Positions 55,428-64,000 of a stretch of DNA of 64,000 bases are shown one piece after another (positions within the stretch are counted from its first letter, which is position 1; each line of letters starts with the position of its first letter). The position numbers and the translations under genes were made by a program. This DNA comes from Winogradskyella marincola. GTDB taxonomy: Bacteria; Bacteroidota; Bacteroidia; Flavobacteriales; Flavobacteriaceae. The notes beneath the pieces were generated by a model. It worked only from the letters and a program-made list of their open reading frames with translations, was not told where the DNA came from and did not search any database. The stretch is from NCBI RefSeq assembly GCF_029624125.1, contig NZ_JARSBN010000002.1, forward strand, positions 310,001-374,000, written 5' to 3'.

Positions 55428-56737
55428 ATTCTGAAAAAAGCATAAAAATCAAATTTTTGTTTCACAAAAATTAAACACATTATATTAATCATTAGATTAG
55501 ATACTAGGCTGGCTATTGCAGCTCCTTCTATTCCATATTTATTTATTAAAAAATAATTTAAAACCACATTAATTATGGCACTTATTATTGTAAAGTTTCG
55601 AAATTGCTTCTGGTAGTTTGTCATATTTAAAATTTGCCCCACACTACCAGACATAGCATTGAATAACATTCCCAAAGAAATAATTATTAATACCATTTCT
55701 CCTGCAATAAATTCTTCACCAAACATTCTAAGTATAGGTATTCTAAATATAATTAGAAGAATAACAAAAGGCAAACTCATAAACGAAATAATCTTAGTTG
55801 CCTTATATACTTCTTTCCTAATACCATCTAGGTTATTACCTTCAAAAAAAGCGGAAATTTTAGGTGCTAATACAGTATTTACAGCGGCAATAATAACTAA
55901 AACCAAACTCCCTACTTTAAAGGCTACATTATAAACACCAACCCCTTCTTCACTCAACATTGCACCCAACATTAGCACATCGGTCCAACTAGATATAAAT
56001 AAAAAAGACGAACTAATCATCATTGGTGTAGAGAGTTTTAAAATTTCCTTATAGCCTATACTAATTCCTTTTTTTAAAGGAATTTTAATTAAAGATACTA
56101 GCTGAATTAAACCAAAAATACCATAAGATAAAATATATCCAATTATTATAAAATATGGCGGCCATTTAAAATAATAGCAAAGTAAAACGAATAATAGAAC
56201 ACCTATATTAGGATATAAAAAGTAAAAATTACCATATCGATTAAACCTTCCCTCAACAGTTAAAAAACTTGTGAATGCCTTATGAGATAAAAATAAAATA
56301 GACAGTAAACTTACCCATATTAGGTAGTTGGACAACTCTTCTTTTTTAAATACATGAACCGTTAAACTATTTTTAAGTAAGAAAACAGTAATTGTACATA
56401 GGGCTGATGAAATTAAAATTATGTTTATCGATTTTCTTAAAAAAGCAGAATGACTAATGCCGTTAGAATAATGCTTGGTCATCGAGCCTAACTTAATTAA
56501 AGCAGTATCAACACCTAAACAAAAAAAAACACCTAAAAAACTAATTAAAACTTGACTAATAGATACAAGACCGTATACTTTAGATCCGAAAAGGTTTGTA
56601 ATAGCGAAAACCCAAACAAAGCTTAATCCCATACCCAATATCCTTCTAAAAAAAACACTTCCAGAATTTTTTATTAACTTTTCTAAATCAGAATTACCTA
56701 AAAGTTTCTGTATTTGACTTGTTATTTTAAGTCTCAT
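55424..56737 (-). CDS. Polysaccharide flippase (Wzx)
   Basis: A 437-residue MOP-family membrane protein with about 12-14 helices that exports the lipid-linked repeat unit of this locus. The C-terminal half, e.g. NYFLINKYGIEGAAIASLVSN, is typical. Confidence 0.88.
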   Translation of the reverse strand: MRLKITSQIQKLLGNSDLEKLIKNSGSVFFRRILGMGLSFVWVFAITNLFGSKVYGLVSISQVLISFLGVFFCLGVDTALIKLGSMTKHYSNGISHSAFLRKSINIILISSALCTITVFLLKNSLTVHVFKKEELSNYLIWVSLLSILFLSHKAFTSFLTVEGRFNRYGNFYFLYPNIGVLLFVLLCYYFKWPPYFIIIGYILSYGIFGLIQLVSLIKIPLKKGISIGYKEILKLSTPMMISSSFLFISSWTDVLMLGAMLSEEGVGVYNVAFKVGSLVLVIIAAVNTVLAPKISAFFEGNNLDGIRKEVYKATKIISFMSLPFVILLIIFRIPILRMFGEEFIAGEMVLIIISLGMLFNAMSGSVGQILNMTNYQKQFRNFTIISAIINVVLNYFLINKYGIEGAAIASLVSNLMINIMCLIFVKQKFDFYAFFRI

Positions 56738-56761
56738 AAAAAGATGTTTATTCCATGGAAA

Positions 56762-57313
56762 TTAAAGCTCTAAATGCATTTTGTCCACTAAGATTTCTCT
56801 TGACACGAAAAAGGGATCAAAAACGCCATCTTTCTCAACTGTAATAGCTGTAAAGCTTGCTCTATCATAATTCACAAACTTATTAGGGTTAAAGTTCCAG
56901 AAAAAATCTTCTTTAGTGATTAAAATTTCATTATCATTATAAGTGATTAAAATTTCATTAAAAATTATAGTTTGAGATTTTTCTGCATTTCCAAATTTAA
57001 AAATCAATCTTGTTGGTAAAATATCTTTATCTATCCTAAAAGTTAATGTTTGAAAATTTTCATTTCCTATGACAGGTATATTGACCGAGTTTTTTCTTGT
57101 TATTTTGTTTTGTCCCTCTTCTAGATAAAACAATGTTAAATCACCATCTTTTTTTACCGCAGCATCCATTGTTAAAGCAAAAAAATCTGTTTCTTCATTT
57201 TCATTGGTTTCTGCATCTACTGAATCTATTACTGTTTTATCAGTTTTACTTTTGTCCTCTTTACAACTTGAAAATGAAAGCGCTATAAATAGGTATATGT
57301 AAAATTTATTCAT
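56762..57313 (-). CDS. Hypothetical lipoprotein with internal tandem repeat
   Basis: A 183-residue lipoprotein (Cys17). Acidic N-terminal linker, then a beta-rich domain. Residues NEILITYND are followed at once by NEILITKED, matching a 19-base direct repeat in the DNA (56915 and 56942, period 27). It lies between cysN and the flippase gene; function unknown, possibly surface glycan related. Confidence 0.65.
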   Translation of the reverse strand: MNKFYIYLFIALSFSSCKEDKSKTDKTVIDSVDAETNENEETDFFALTMDAAVKKDGDLTLFYLEEGQNKITRKNSVNIPVIGNENFQTLTFRIDKDILPTRLIFKFGNAEKSQTIIFNEILITYNDNEILITKEDFFWNFNPNKFVNYDRASFTAITVEKDGVFDPFFVSREILVDKMHLEL

Positions 57314-57331
57314 AATATCTGTTATTGTTTA

Positions 57332-58585
57332 TTAAACTATCATCCCAGCCGCAACCGTCTCATTTGTTGCATCATCTACTAAAATAATGCTTCCTGTTGT
57401 ACGGTTTTCTCTATAAGCATCAATCATTAATGGCTTTGTAGTACGTATTTTTACTTTAGCAATATCATTCATTGCTAAATCATTGTCTTCACTATTACGT
57501 TCTAAAGTATTGATATCGTATTTGTAAACCACTTCTTTAATCATCGCTTTTTGATCGTTAGAAGTATGCTTAATAGTATATTTTGCTCTAGGTTTAGCTG
57601 CACTATTATTTAACCAGCATAACATCACCTCAATGTCTTGAGAAGGCTCTGGTTTATTATTTGAACGCACAATCATATCACCACGACTAATATCTATATC
57701 GTCTTCTAAAGTTATAGAAACTGACATTGGCGCATAAGCTTCTTCTAATTCTTTATCATGAAAATTGATACTTTTTACTTTTGAAGTAAAGCCTGAAGGC
57801 ATCACAGTAACCTCATCACCTTTTCTTAAAATGCCACTTGCTACACGACCTGCATAACCTCTATAATCTATAAAGCCTTCTCGTTGTGGTCTTATTACAG
57901 TTTGTACAGGAAAACGCGCATCTACTTTATTAATATCACTACTAATATGCATAGTTTCTAAAGTATGTAGCATTGGTGCTCCTTGATACCAAGGCATATT
58001 TTCTGATTTGTTTACCACATTATCACCTAAAAGTGCTGACATTGGTATAAAACGAATGTCTTTAACAAGCATTTTTGAAGACACTTCTTCAAATTCTGAA
58101 ACAATATTATTAAATACTTCTTCAGAAAAATCGACCAAATCCATTTTGTTTACACAAACAATAATGTGTGGTATTTGCAATAACGACGCTATAAATGCAT
58201 GACGTTTAGTTTGCTCGATTACACCATGTCGTGCATCAATTAGAATGGTCGCCACGTTAGCTGTTGATGCGCCAGTAACCATATTACGTGTATATTGAAT
58301 ATGTCCTGGTGTATCAGCAATAATAAATTTACGCTTTGGTGTTGTAAAATATCTGTAAGCAACATCAATAGTAATACCTTGCTCTCTTTCGTCTCTTAAT
58401 CCGTCTGTAAATAATGCTAAATCTACACCTTCATGACCTTTTCTCTTACTTGTGTTTTCAATAGCTTCTAGTTGGTCTTCAAAAATAGATTTAGAATCGT
58501 ATAACAAACGCCCTATTAATGTACTTTTTCCATCATCTACACTTCCTGCAGTTGTAAAACGTAATAATTGATTGTTGTCTAACAT
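57332..58585 (-). CDS. cysN: Sulfate adenylyltransferase subunit 1 (GTPase)
   Basis: A 417-residue translation-factor-like GTPase: P-loop GSVDDGKST (residues 14-22), DTPGH and NKMD. It drives APS synthesis from ATP and sulfate by CysD. No fused APS kinase domain; cysC is separate. With no cysH or cysI nearby, PAPS for sulfation is the probable purpose. Confidence 0.96.
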   Translation of the reverse strand: MLDNNQLLRFTTAGSVDDGKSTLIGRLLYDSKSIFEDQLEAIENTSKRKGHEGVDLALFTDGLRDEREQGITIDVAYRYFTTPKRKFIIADTPGHIQYTRNMVTGASTANVATILIDARHGVIEQTKRHAFIASLLQIPHIIVCVNKMDLVDFSEEVFNNIVSEFEEVSSKMLVKDIRFIPMSALLGDNVVNKSENMPWYQGAPMLHTLETMHISSDINKVDARFPVQTVIRPQREGFIDYRGYAGRVASGILRKGDEVTVMPSGFTSKVKSINFHDKELEEAYAPMSVSITLEDDIDISRGDMIVRSNNKPEPSQDIEVMLCWLNNSAAKPRAKYTIKHTSNDQKAMIKEVVYKYDINTLERNSEDNDLAMNDIAKVKIRTTKPLMIDAYRENRTTGSIILVDDATNETVAAGMIV

Positions 58586-58598
58586 GTTATCTTTATAT

Positions 58599-58626
58599 GA
58601 GATGCCAAATTGTATTTGGCATGACA
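58599..58626 (+). repeat. Dispersed hairpin element between cysN and cysD
   Basis: GAGA, 9-bp stem ATGCCAAAT / ATTTGGCAT with a 3-base loop, tail GACA. The stem has nothing in common with the TTCCTGC copies, yet both ends are conserved. Confidence 0.65.
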
Positions 58627-58648
58627 GTTAATTTTTATTTAATTTTGA

Positions 58649-59554
58649 TTAAAAGTATCCTTGACGCTTACGGTCTTCCATAGCAGATTCTGATCGCTTA
58701 TCGTCACTTCTGTTTCCACGCTCTGTATTTCTCATACCAGCAACTTCAGCCGCAATTTTCTCTAATGTATCTGCGTCAGATTCTACACCACCAGTAATAG
58801 TAATATCACCTAACGTTCTAAAACGTATCTTTTTAGTCACCACTTCTTCATGGTCTTCTAATACTAAAAATTCTGAATTTGGAATCCAAGAGTCTTGTCT
58901 CCAAACTACTTCGCGCTCGTGTGCAAAGTATAATGATGGAATTGAAATGTTCTCGCGTTTTATGTAGTTCCAAACATCCATTTCTGTCCAGTTACTTATA
59001 GGGAATGCTCTAAAGTGCTCTCCTTCAAAATGCTTTCCGTTGAAGATATTCCACAGTTCTGGTCGTTGGTTTTTAGGATCCCATTGTCCAAAATCATCTC
59101 TATGAGAGAAGAAACGCTCTTTTGCTCTTGCTTTTTCTTCATCACGACGTCCACCACCAATAGCACAATCAATCTTGTTTGCCTCAATAGCATCAAGAAG
59201 TGTTGTAATTTGAAGTGCATTACGCGTAGCGTTTTTCCCTTTTTCTTCAGCAACACGACCTTCGTCTATAGATTCTTGCACAGATCCAACAATAAGTTGC
59301 GCGCCTAATTCTTTAATAATGTCATCTCTAAACTGAATGGTTTCTGGGAAATTGTGACCAGTGTCAACATGCATTAATGGAAATGGTATTTTAGCAGGAT
59401 AAAATGCTTTTTTTGCTAAATGCGTTACCAAGATAGAATCTTTTCCTCCTGAAAATAAAATTACTGGGTTTTCAAATTGTGCCCAAACTTCACGCAAAAC
59501 AAAAATTGCTTCACTCTCTAATTCATCTAAATAATTTAAATAATACTTACTCAT
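58649..59554 (-). CDS. cysD: Sulfate adenylyltransferase subunit 2
   Basis: A 301-residue PP-loop ATP pyrophosphatase (FSGGKDS, residues 34-40; HVDTGHNFPE). Forms APS with CysN. Overlaps cysC by 8 bases, showing coupling. Confidence 0.96.
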   Translation of the reverse strand: MSKYYLNYLDELESEAIFVLREVWAQFENPVILFSGGKDSILVTHLAKKAFYPAKIPFPLMHVDTGHNFPETIQFRDDIIKELGAQLIVGSVQESIDEGRVAEEKGKNATRNALQITTLLDAIEANKIDCAIGGGRRDEEKARAKERFFSHRDDFGQWDPKNQRPELWNIFNGKHFEGEHFRAFPISNWTEMDVWNYIKRENISIPSLYFAHEREVVWRQDSWIPNSEFLVLEDHEEVVTKKIRFRTLGDITITGGVESDADTLEKIAAEVAGMRNTERGNRSDDKRSESAMEDRKRQGYF

Positions 59555-60149
59555 TGTTGAGCTTTAATTTTGGTGTTATATAATCTATAATCCGTTGTAC
59601 TGCTACATCTAAGGATTCTTCTTCTGTATTTATTTCTATTTCAGGATTTTCTGGTGCTTCGTAAGGAGCAGAAATTCCTGTCATATTTTTTATTTCTCCT
59701 GCTCTAGCTTTTTTATATAAGCCTTTAACATCTCTACGCTCGCATTCTTCAACGCTGGTATTGATGTAAATCTCGACAAAGTTAACATCTTTAACTATAC
59801 TTCTTATGCTAGCTCTATCTTTTTTATACGGAGAAACAAATGCTGCAAGTGTCACTAAACCAGCATTTACCATTAAGTTAGCGACTTCGGCAATTCTACG
59901 TATGTTTTCTGTTCGATCTTCGGGAGAAAAGGTTAAGTCTTTATTAATTCCTTTCCTTATATTATCTCCATCTAGGGTAAAGGTTTTTACACCCATCTGA
60001 TGTAATTTTTGCTCTACAACATTAGCAATTGTAGATTTACCAGAACCCGATAAACCTGTAAACCACAATAAAAAAGAATTGTGTTGATTACTTTGTCTCC
60101 TATCCTCTATAGAAATTTGATAATTGTGAGGTATAATATTTTTGCACAT
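59547..60149 (-). CDS. cysC: Adenylylsulfate kinase
   Basis: A 200-residue APS kinase producing PAPS: P-loop GLSGSGKST (residues 32-40), DGDNIRKGINKDL and FVSPYKKDR. The product is the sulfate donor of the sulfotransferases in this locus. Confidence 0.96.
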   Translation of the reverse strand: MCKNIIPHNYQISIEDRRQSNQHNSFLLWFTGLSGSGKSTIANVVEQKLHQMGVKTFTLDGDNIRKGINKDLTFSPEDRTENIRRIAEVANLMVNAGLVTLAAFVSPYKKDRASIRSIVKDVNFVEIYINTSVEECERRDVKGLYKKARAGEIKNMTGISAPYEAPENPEIEINTEEESLDVAVQRIIDYITPKLKLNNE

Positions 60150-60150
60150 A

Positions 60151-60579
60151 TCAACTTTTATTTCTCTTCGTTAATCCAAAATTAACTCTATACCATGCAC
60201 GCTCGTGTAGATAATATAAAACCATTTTTGTTATTACCTCTACAAATCCTATTTGTATGGCGGCAAGAGGATTACCAGAAATAATCCACGCCAAGGTCAT
60301 TGTGTCTATTGTACCTATAAACCTCCAAGTAATGGTTTTTGCTATATGCCTCTTTCTACTCTCTAGAAGTATTCCTTCTTTAGATAGGTTTATTTTGCAC
60401 CAAACCCTCTCGTGTAAGTAGTAGAGTACTGTTTTTGTAGTTAACTCTGCTAAACCTATTTTTAAGCCATCTAAAGGGTTTCCTGTTATTATCCAAGATA
60501 GAAATATTGTATCTAATGTACCTACTAACCTCCATGTAATGGTTTTTGCTATATGTCTTTTATAAGAAACATTTGCCAT
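60151..60579 (-). CDS. Tandem DUF2061 membrane protein
   Basis: A 142-residue protein made of two copies of a ~60-residue DUF2061 unit (from residue 7 and residue 76; 38 of 59 positions identical by eye), each starting KRHIAKTITWR and ending YYLHER-x-W. Each unit has two hydrophobic segments. It is one base after cysC and one before cysQ on either side, so it belongs to the sulfate activation unit. Role unknown. Confidence 0.85.
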   Translation of the reverse strand: MANVSYKRHIAKTITWRLVGTLDTIFLSWIITGNPLDGLKIGLAELTTKTVLYYLHERVWCKINLSKEGILLESRKRHIAKTITWRFIGTIDTMTLAWIISGNPLAAIQIGFVEVITKMVLYYLHERAWYRVNFGLTKRNKS

Positions 60580-60580
60580 G

Positions 60581-61375
60581 CTATTTACTTACAAGAAAGT
60601 AGCTATTTAATAAGTTTTGTTTATTGTATTGTAATGGTTGGTTGGTTTCTTTTGAAATTACTTTAATTCCTACAGCATTACAAATAGCTTGACCAGCAGC
60701 TGTGTCCCACTCCATTGTTGGTGCATAACGAGGATAAACATCGGCATTTCCTTCGGCTACCAAACAAAACTTTAAAGAGCTTCCTTTTGATACGATTTCA
60801 ACTTCTTTTCCATCTGCTTTCAAGCTTTCTACAAAATCTAACGTATCTTGGTTCATGTGCGAACGACTGCCAACAACCTCAACTCTATCTGAATTATTAT
60901 TCTTTGGTTGTAATGGTTTTGATTGTTTTAATATAGTTTCCACATTAACATCATGAGACTCTAAATCTGCCTTAAATGCTTTATTGTTATCTACATTAGC
61001 GAAATATATAGTTTTTACTGCTGGCACATAAATAACCCCTAAAACTGGTTTTCCGTTGGTTACTAACGCTATGTTTACAGTAAATTCTCCGTTACGCCTT
61101 ATAAATTCTTTGGTGCCATCTACTGGATCAACAACCCAACAGGTTTCCCAAGTTTTTCTAATATCGTAATCCGTTTGTTTGTTCTCTTCTGAAATTATTG
61201 GAATTTCTGTAGGAATCAAATACGAATTAATAACATCATTAGCTTTTTTATCTGCCTCTGTTAAAGGTGATTTGTCATCTTTTATTTCTACATCAAAAAC
61301 TGTATCATATACTTGCATGATAACTTTTCCTGCTTCGAGTGATGCTTTTATTGCCGTTTGTAATTCTTTATTCAT
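60581..61375 (-). CDS. cysQ: 3'(2'),5'-bisphosphate nucleotidase
   Basis: A 264-residue inositol monophosphatase-fold enzyme (PLTEADKKAN, DPVDGTKEF at residues 83-91, MEWDTAAGQAI) that removes the by-product PAP left after sulfotransfer. Its presence fits active PAPS use. Overlaps rfbD by 8 bases. Confidence 0.94.
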   Translation of the reverse strand: MNKELQTAIKASLEAGKVIMQVYDTVFDVEIKDDKSPLTEADKKANDVINSYLIPTEIPIISEENKQTDYDIRKTWETCWVVDPVDGTKEFIRRNGEFTVNIALVTNGKPVLGVIYVPAVKTIYFANVDNNKAFKADLESHDVNVETILKQSKPLQPKNNNSDRVEVVGSRSHMNQDTLDFVESLKADGKEVEIVSKGSSLKFCLVAEGNADVYPRYAPTMEWDTAAGQAICNAVGIKVISKETNQPLQYNKQNLLNSYFLVSK

Positions 61376-62225
61376 TTTTTATGTTTTGCATTGCAGCTAT
61401 TAAACTGTCTCTCCAATAAGGTGTTTTTAGCTTAAGAGTTGTTTCTATTTTTGCTTTGTCTAAAACACTGTAATGAGGTCGCTTTGCTGGAGTTGGAAAT
61501 TGAGCTGTAGATATATTGTTTATTTGGATTTTAGTATTATTAATATCAAAAATAGCTTTTGCAAAATCGTACCAACTCGCTACTCCATTATTACTATAGT
61601 GATAAACTCCATAGTCAGAAATATCGTTCGCTATAATATGAAATATTGTTTTAGCTAAATCTTTAGCATAAGTAGGTGTCCCTATTTGGTCACCAACAAC
61701 ACCTAATTCAGTTTTATCTTTAGAAAGACGAATCATCGTTTTCAAAAAATTGCCACCATGTTCTGAGTACAACCATGAGGTCCTTAAAATAAAATACTCT
61801 TTCAAAGCTTTTGAAACCTCTTGTTCCCCTTTTAATTTAGTTTTCCCATAGGCACCAATAGGGTTGGTTGGGTCAGATTCCTTATATGGCCTATTATGCT
61901 CACCATCAAAAACAAAATCTGTAGAAACATGTATTAACTTAACGCTATACGATCTACAAGCTTCTGCTAAGTTTTTTACACCAAAAACATTAACATTAAA
62001 AGCACTATCGTAATCAGACTCTGCTTTATCAACAGCTGTGTAAGCAGCACAATTTATACACCAATCTATTTTTTGTTGTTCAAAAAAACTTTCAACCTCT
62101 TGGTTATTTGTTATATCAAGATCCGAGGAACTTACATATTTGATATCAAATTTATTATCGTCTAAATCTTTGATACATGTTCCTAACTGCCCATTGCTTC
62201 CTGTAACCAATATTCTTGGTATCAT
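61368..62225 (-). CDS. rfbD: dTDP-4-dehydrorhamnose reductase
   Basis: A 285-residue short-chain-type reductase, last step of dTDP-L-rhamnose synthesis: GSNGQLGT (9-16), STDFVFDG and YxxxK (Tyr126, Lys130). Confidence 0.95.
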   Translation of the reverse strand: MIPRILVTGSNGQLGTCIKDLDDNKFDIKYVSSSDLDITNNQEVESFFEQQKIDWCINCAAYTAVDKAESDYDSAFNVNVFGVKNLAEACRSYSVKLIHVSTDFVFDGEHNRPYKESDPTNPIGAYGKTKLKGEQEVSKALKEYFILRTSWLYSEHGGNFLKTMIRLSKDKTELGVVGDQIGTPTYAKDLAKTIFHIIANDISDYGVYHYSNNGVASWYDFAKAIFDINNTKIQINNISTAQFPTPAKRPHYSVLDKAKIETTLKLKTPYWRDSLIAAMQNIKNE

Positions 62226-62767
62226 TTAAAGTACGCTTCTAAGGTTGGTAAAATAATATCTTTTTCAGAAAGTTGAGCTTCATCAGGCTTGATTTTCCAA
62301 TCGATATTTAGTGTAGCATCATTATATACAATGCCTGCTTCAGACTCTTTGTTATAATAATTATCGCACTTGTACGAGAATATAGCTCTTTCACTTAATA
62401 CAGAAAAACCATGAGCAAACCCTCTTGGGACAAATAACTGTCTTTTGTTATCTTCAGTGAGCTCAACAGCTATATGTTGCCCAAAAGTTGGTGAATCTTT
62501 TCTTATATCTACAGCAACATCTAAAACCGCTCCTCTAACAACTCTAACAAGCTTAGCCTGAGCAAAATTGCCTTCTTGAAAATGCAACCCTCTTATAACA
62601 CCTCTAGATGAAAAAGACTCATTATCTTGTACAAAGTTAACAGGTTTGCCAATTAAGTTATTGAAGGTTTGTTGATTATAACTTTCAAAAAAATAACCTC
62701 TTTCATCCTTAAATACACTAGGCTCTATAATAAAACAACCTTTTAGTTTGGTTTCTGTAGCTTTCAT
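62222..62767 (-). CDS. rfbC: dTDP-4-dehydrorhamnose 3,5-epimerase
   Basis: A 181-residue cupin-fold epimerase with the catalytic His62 in GVIRGLHFQ and the conserved VPRGFAHGFSVLSE. Overlaps rfbD by 4 bases. Confidence 0.96.
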   Translation of the reverse strand: MKATETKLKGCFIIEPSVFKDERGYFFESYNQQTFNNLIGKPVNFVQDNESFSSRGVIRGLHFQEGNFAQAKLVRVVRGAVLDVAVDIRKDSPTFGQHIAVELTEDNKRQLFVPRGFAHGFSVLSERAIFSYKCDNYYNKESEAGIVYNDATLNIDWKIKPDEAQLSEKDIILPTLEAYFK

Positions 62768-62770
62768 TTT

Positions 62771-63631
62771 TTATTTTATTAGACCTAAAAGATTTTTACC
62801 ATAACCGCTTTTCATTAATGGCTTTGCTAAAGCTCTAAATTTATCTTCTGAGATATAGCCCATTTCATAGGCTGCTGCTTCAATAGAACCAATCTTTAAA
62901 CCTTGTCTATTCTCTATTACCTCTACAAACTGTGATGCTTGCATTAAAGAGTCAAAAGTACCTGTATCTAACCAAGCAGTACCTCTATCTAATATACTAA
63001 CATTTAGTTTGTTTCTTCTAAGATATTCTTTGTTTACATCTGTGATTTCTAATTCTCCTCTATGGCTTGGCTTTATGTTTTTTGCGATATCAACAACTTC
63101 ATTGTCATAGAAATAAATACCCGGAACAGCAAAGTTAGATTTTGGTTTTTTCGGTTTTTCCTCTATTGATATGGCTTGTCCATTTTCATCAAAATCTACG
63201 ACACCGTATCGCTCAGGATCATGAACTCTATAGGCGTAAATAATACCACCATCAGGATCATTATTACTCTGCAATAGTTTAGCAAGACCTGTACCGTAAA
63301 AAATATTATCTCCTAGAATTAATGCAACTTTATCTTCGCCAATAAACTTTTCTCCAATTATAAAGGCTTCTGCAAGACCGTTAGGTTCTTCCTGTATTTC
63401 ATACTCGAAAGTACAACCATACTTTTTGCCATCACCCAATAAATCTTTAAAAAGAGGTAAATCCTTAGGTGTAGAGATAATCAAAATCTCATTAATACCA
63501 GAGTACATTAATGTAGACAATGGATAATAAATCATTGGCTTATCATATACAGGCATTAATTGCTTACTTACAGATAATGTTAAAGGATGTAGTCTGGTTC
63601 CAGATCCACCGGCTAGTATAATTCCTTTCAT
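62771..63631 (-). CDS. rfbA: Glucose-1-phosphate thymidylyltransferase
   Basis: A 286-residue nucleotidyltransferase ([44 protein letters not shown]). First step of dTDP-rhamnose synthesis. Overlaps rfbB by 4 bases. Confidence 0.97.
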   Translation of the reverse strand: MKGIILAGGSGTRLHPLTLSVSKQLMPVYDKPMIYYPLSTLMYSGINEILIISTPKDLPLFKDLLGDGKKYGCTFEYEIQEEPNGLAEAFIIGEKFIGEDKVALILGDNIFYGTGLAKLLQSNNDPDGGIIYAYRVHDPERYGVVDFDENGQAISIEEKPKKPKSNFAVPGIYFYDNEVVDIAKNIKPSHRGELEITDVNKEYLRRNKLNVSILDRGTAWLDTGTFDSLMQASQFVEVIENRQGLKIGSIEAAAYEMGYISEDKFRALAKPLMKSGYGKNLLGLIK

Positions 63632-64000
63632 TGGTATTGTTTTTTATAATAGGATTGATACTCACCACTTGTTACGTGGTTTAACCATTCTTGATTACTA
63701 AGGTACCAATCTATAGTAATTGACAAACCTTGCTCAAATGTTACAGAAGGTTCCCAATCAAGTTCTTTATTAATCTTGCTGGCATCTATAGCATATCTCA
63801 GATCATGTCCTGGTCTATCTTTTACGTATGTTATTAGCTTTTCTGAAGAGCCTTTTTCTCTACCTAGCTTTTCGTCCATTTGCTTACATAGTAGTTTAAC
63901 TAAATCTATATTTTTCCACTCATTAAAACCACCAATATTGTATGTTTCTTCATTTTTACCCTCATGAAAAACTAAATCAATTGCTATTGCGTGGTCTACA
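63628..64000 (-). CDS. rfbB: dTDP-glucose 4,6-dehydratase, C-terminal part
   Basis: The last 123 codons of rfbB; the gene continues past the right edge. Visible are [28 protein letters not shown] and [17 protein letters not shown], typical of the RfbB C-terminus. It opens the rfbBACD order of this locus. Confidence 0.94.
   Translation of the reverse strand, partial: VDHAIAIDLVFHEGKNEETYNIGGFNEWKNIDLVKLLCKQMDEKLGREKGSSEKLITYVKDRPGHDLRYAIDASKINKELDWEPSVTFEQGLSITIDWYLSNQEWLNHVTSGEYQSYYKKQYQ

Noticed and set aside
57352..57381. GCAACC followed by TCTACT at 18 bases
   Set aside because: Within the 3' end of cysN on the opposite strand with no gene downstream in that direction; coincidence.

Overview
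This 64 kb window is AT-rich, compact chromosomal DNA from a member of the Flavobacteriaceae (Bacteroidota). The assignment rests on several lineage markers: SprE of the gliding/type IX secretion machinery, a bactofilin next to AtpZ, a DUF6168-type protein and the atpBEFHAG cluster without atpD/atpC, DUF4292, DUF5687, DUF6427 and DUF6341-type proteins, and TAnnTTTG-type promoter boxes. I see no rRNA, tRNA, IS element, prophage or CRISPR array. The window cuts a PSP1 (RicT/YaaT-like) gene on the left and rfbB on the right.

Layout. 1-3.4 kb: PSP1 protein, a radical SAM enzyme and the tRNA hydroxylase TrhO. 3.4-7.5 kb: a structured, probably non-coding RNA on the minus strand, then recA, then a three-gene operon of lipoprotein, ECF sigma factor and an anti-sigma-like protein that ends in an outer-membrane beta-barrel. 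7.5-12.6 kb: housekeeping genes (PlsC-type acyltransferase, trpS, dprA, an HU/SPOR protein, a thioesterase). 12.6-21 kb: an envelope cluster on the minus strand (flippase, dut, TPR protein, nucleotidyltransferase, TPR protein, DUF4292 lipoprotein, EnvC-like protein). 21-30 kb: small envelope genes and the ATP synthase operon. 30-36.9 kb: bactofilin, sprE, and a PadR-controlled ABC exporter with two HAAS-like membrane proteins. 37-43 kb: ferredoxin-type reductase, GT9 glycosyltransferase, DUF4254, upp, DUF6427, DUF6341 and purD. 43-64 kb: a surface polysaccharide locus with glycosyltransferases, a polyprenyl glycosylphosphotransferase, two Wzy/ligase-type proteins, a Wzx flippase, an acetyltransferase, sulfotransferases, a sulfate activation module (cysQ, DUF2061, cysC, cysD, cysN) and the dTDP-rhamnose genes.

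The most interesting signal lies around recA. The promoter of the sigma-factor operon (GCAACC, 17 bases, TCTAAT at 4811-4839) has a near copy on the opposite strand at 3664-3692 (GCAACC, 17 bases, TCTATT), with 14 of 17 spacer bases also shared. That second promoter faces a region with several stem-loops and no convincing ORF, ending about 210 bases later in an intrinsic terminator. This suggests an ECF sigma regulon made of its own operon plus a small RNA, by analogy to the sigmaE/sRNA envelope response of enterobacteria. The anti-sigma-like protein could join inner and outer membrane in one chain.

Other notable points are a dispersed family of small intergenic hairpins with conserved ends but exchanged stems, one of which supplies the C-terminus and stop of a glycosyltransferase; a terminator-like hairpin between atpE and atpF; a PadR-type palindrome over the padR promoter; and a sulfotransferase gene decayed by two frameshifts and one stop in a locus that otherwise looks equipped to make a sulfated polysaccharide.
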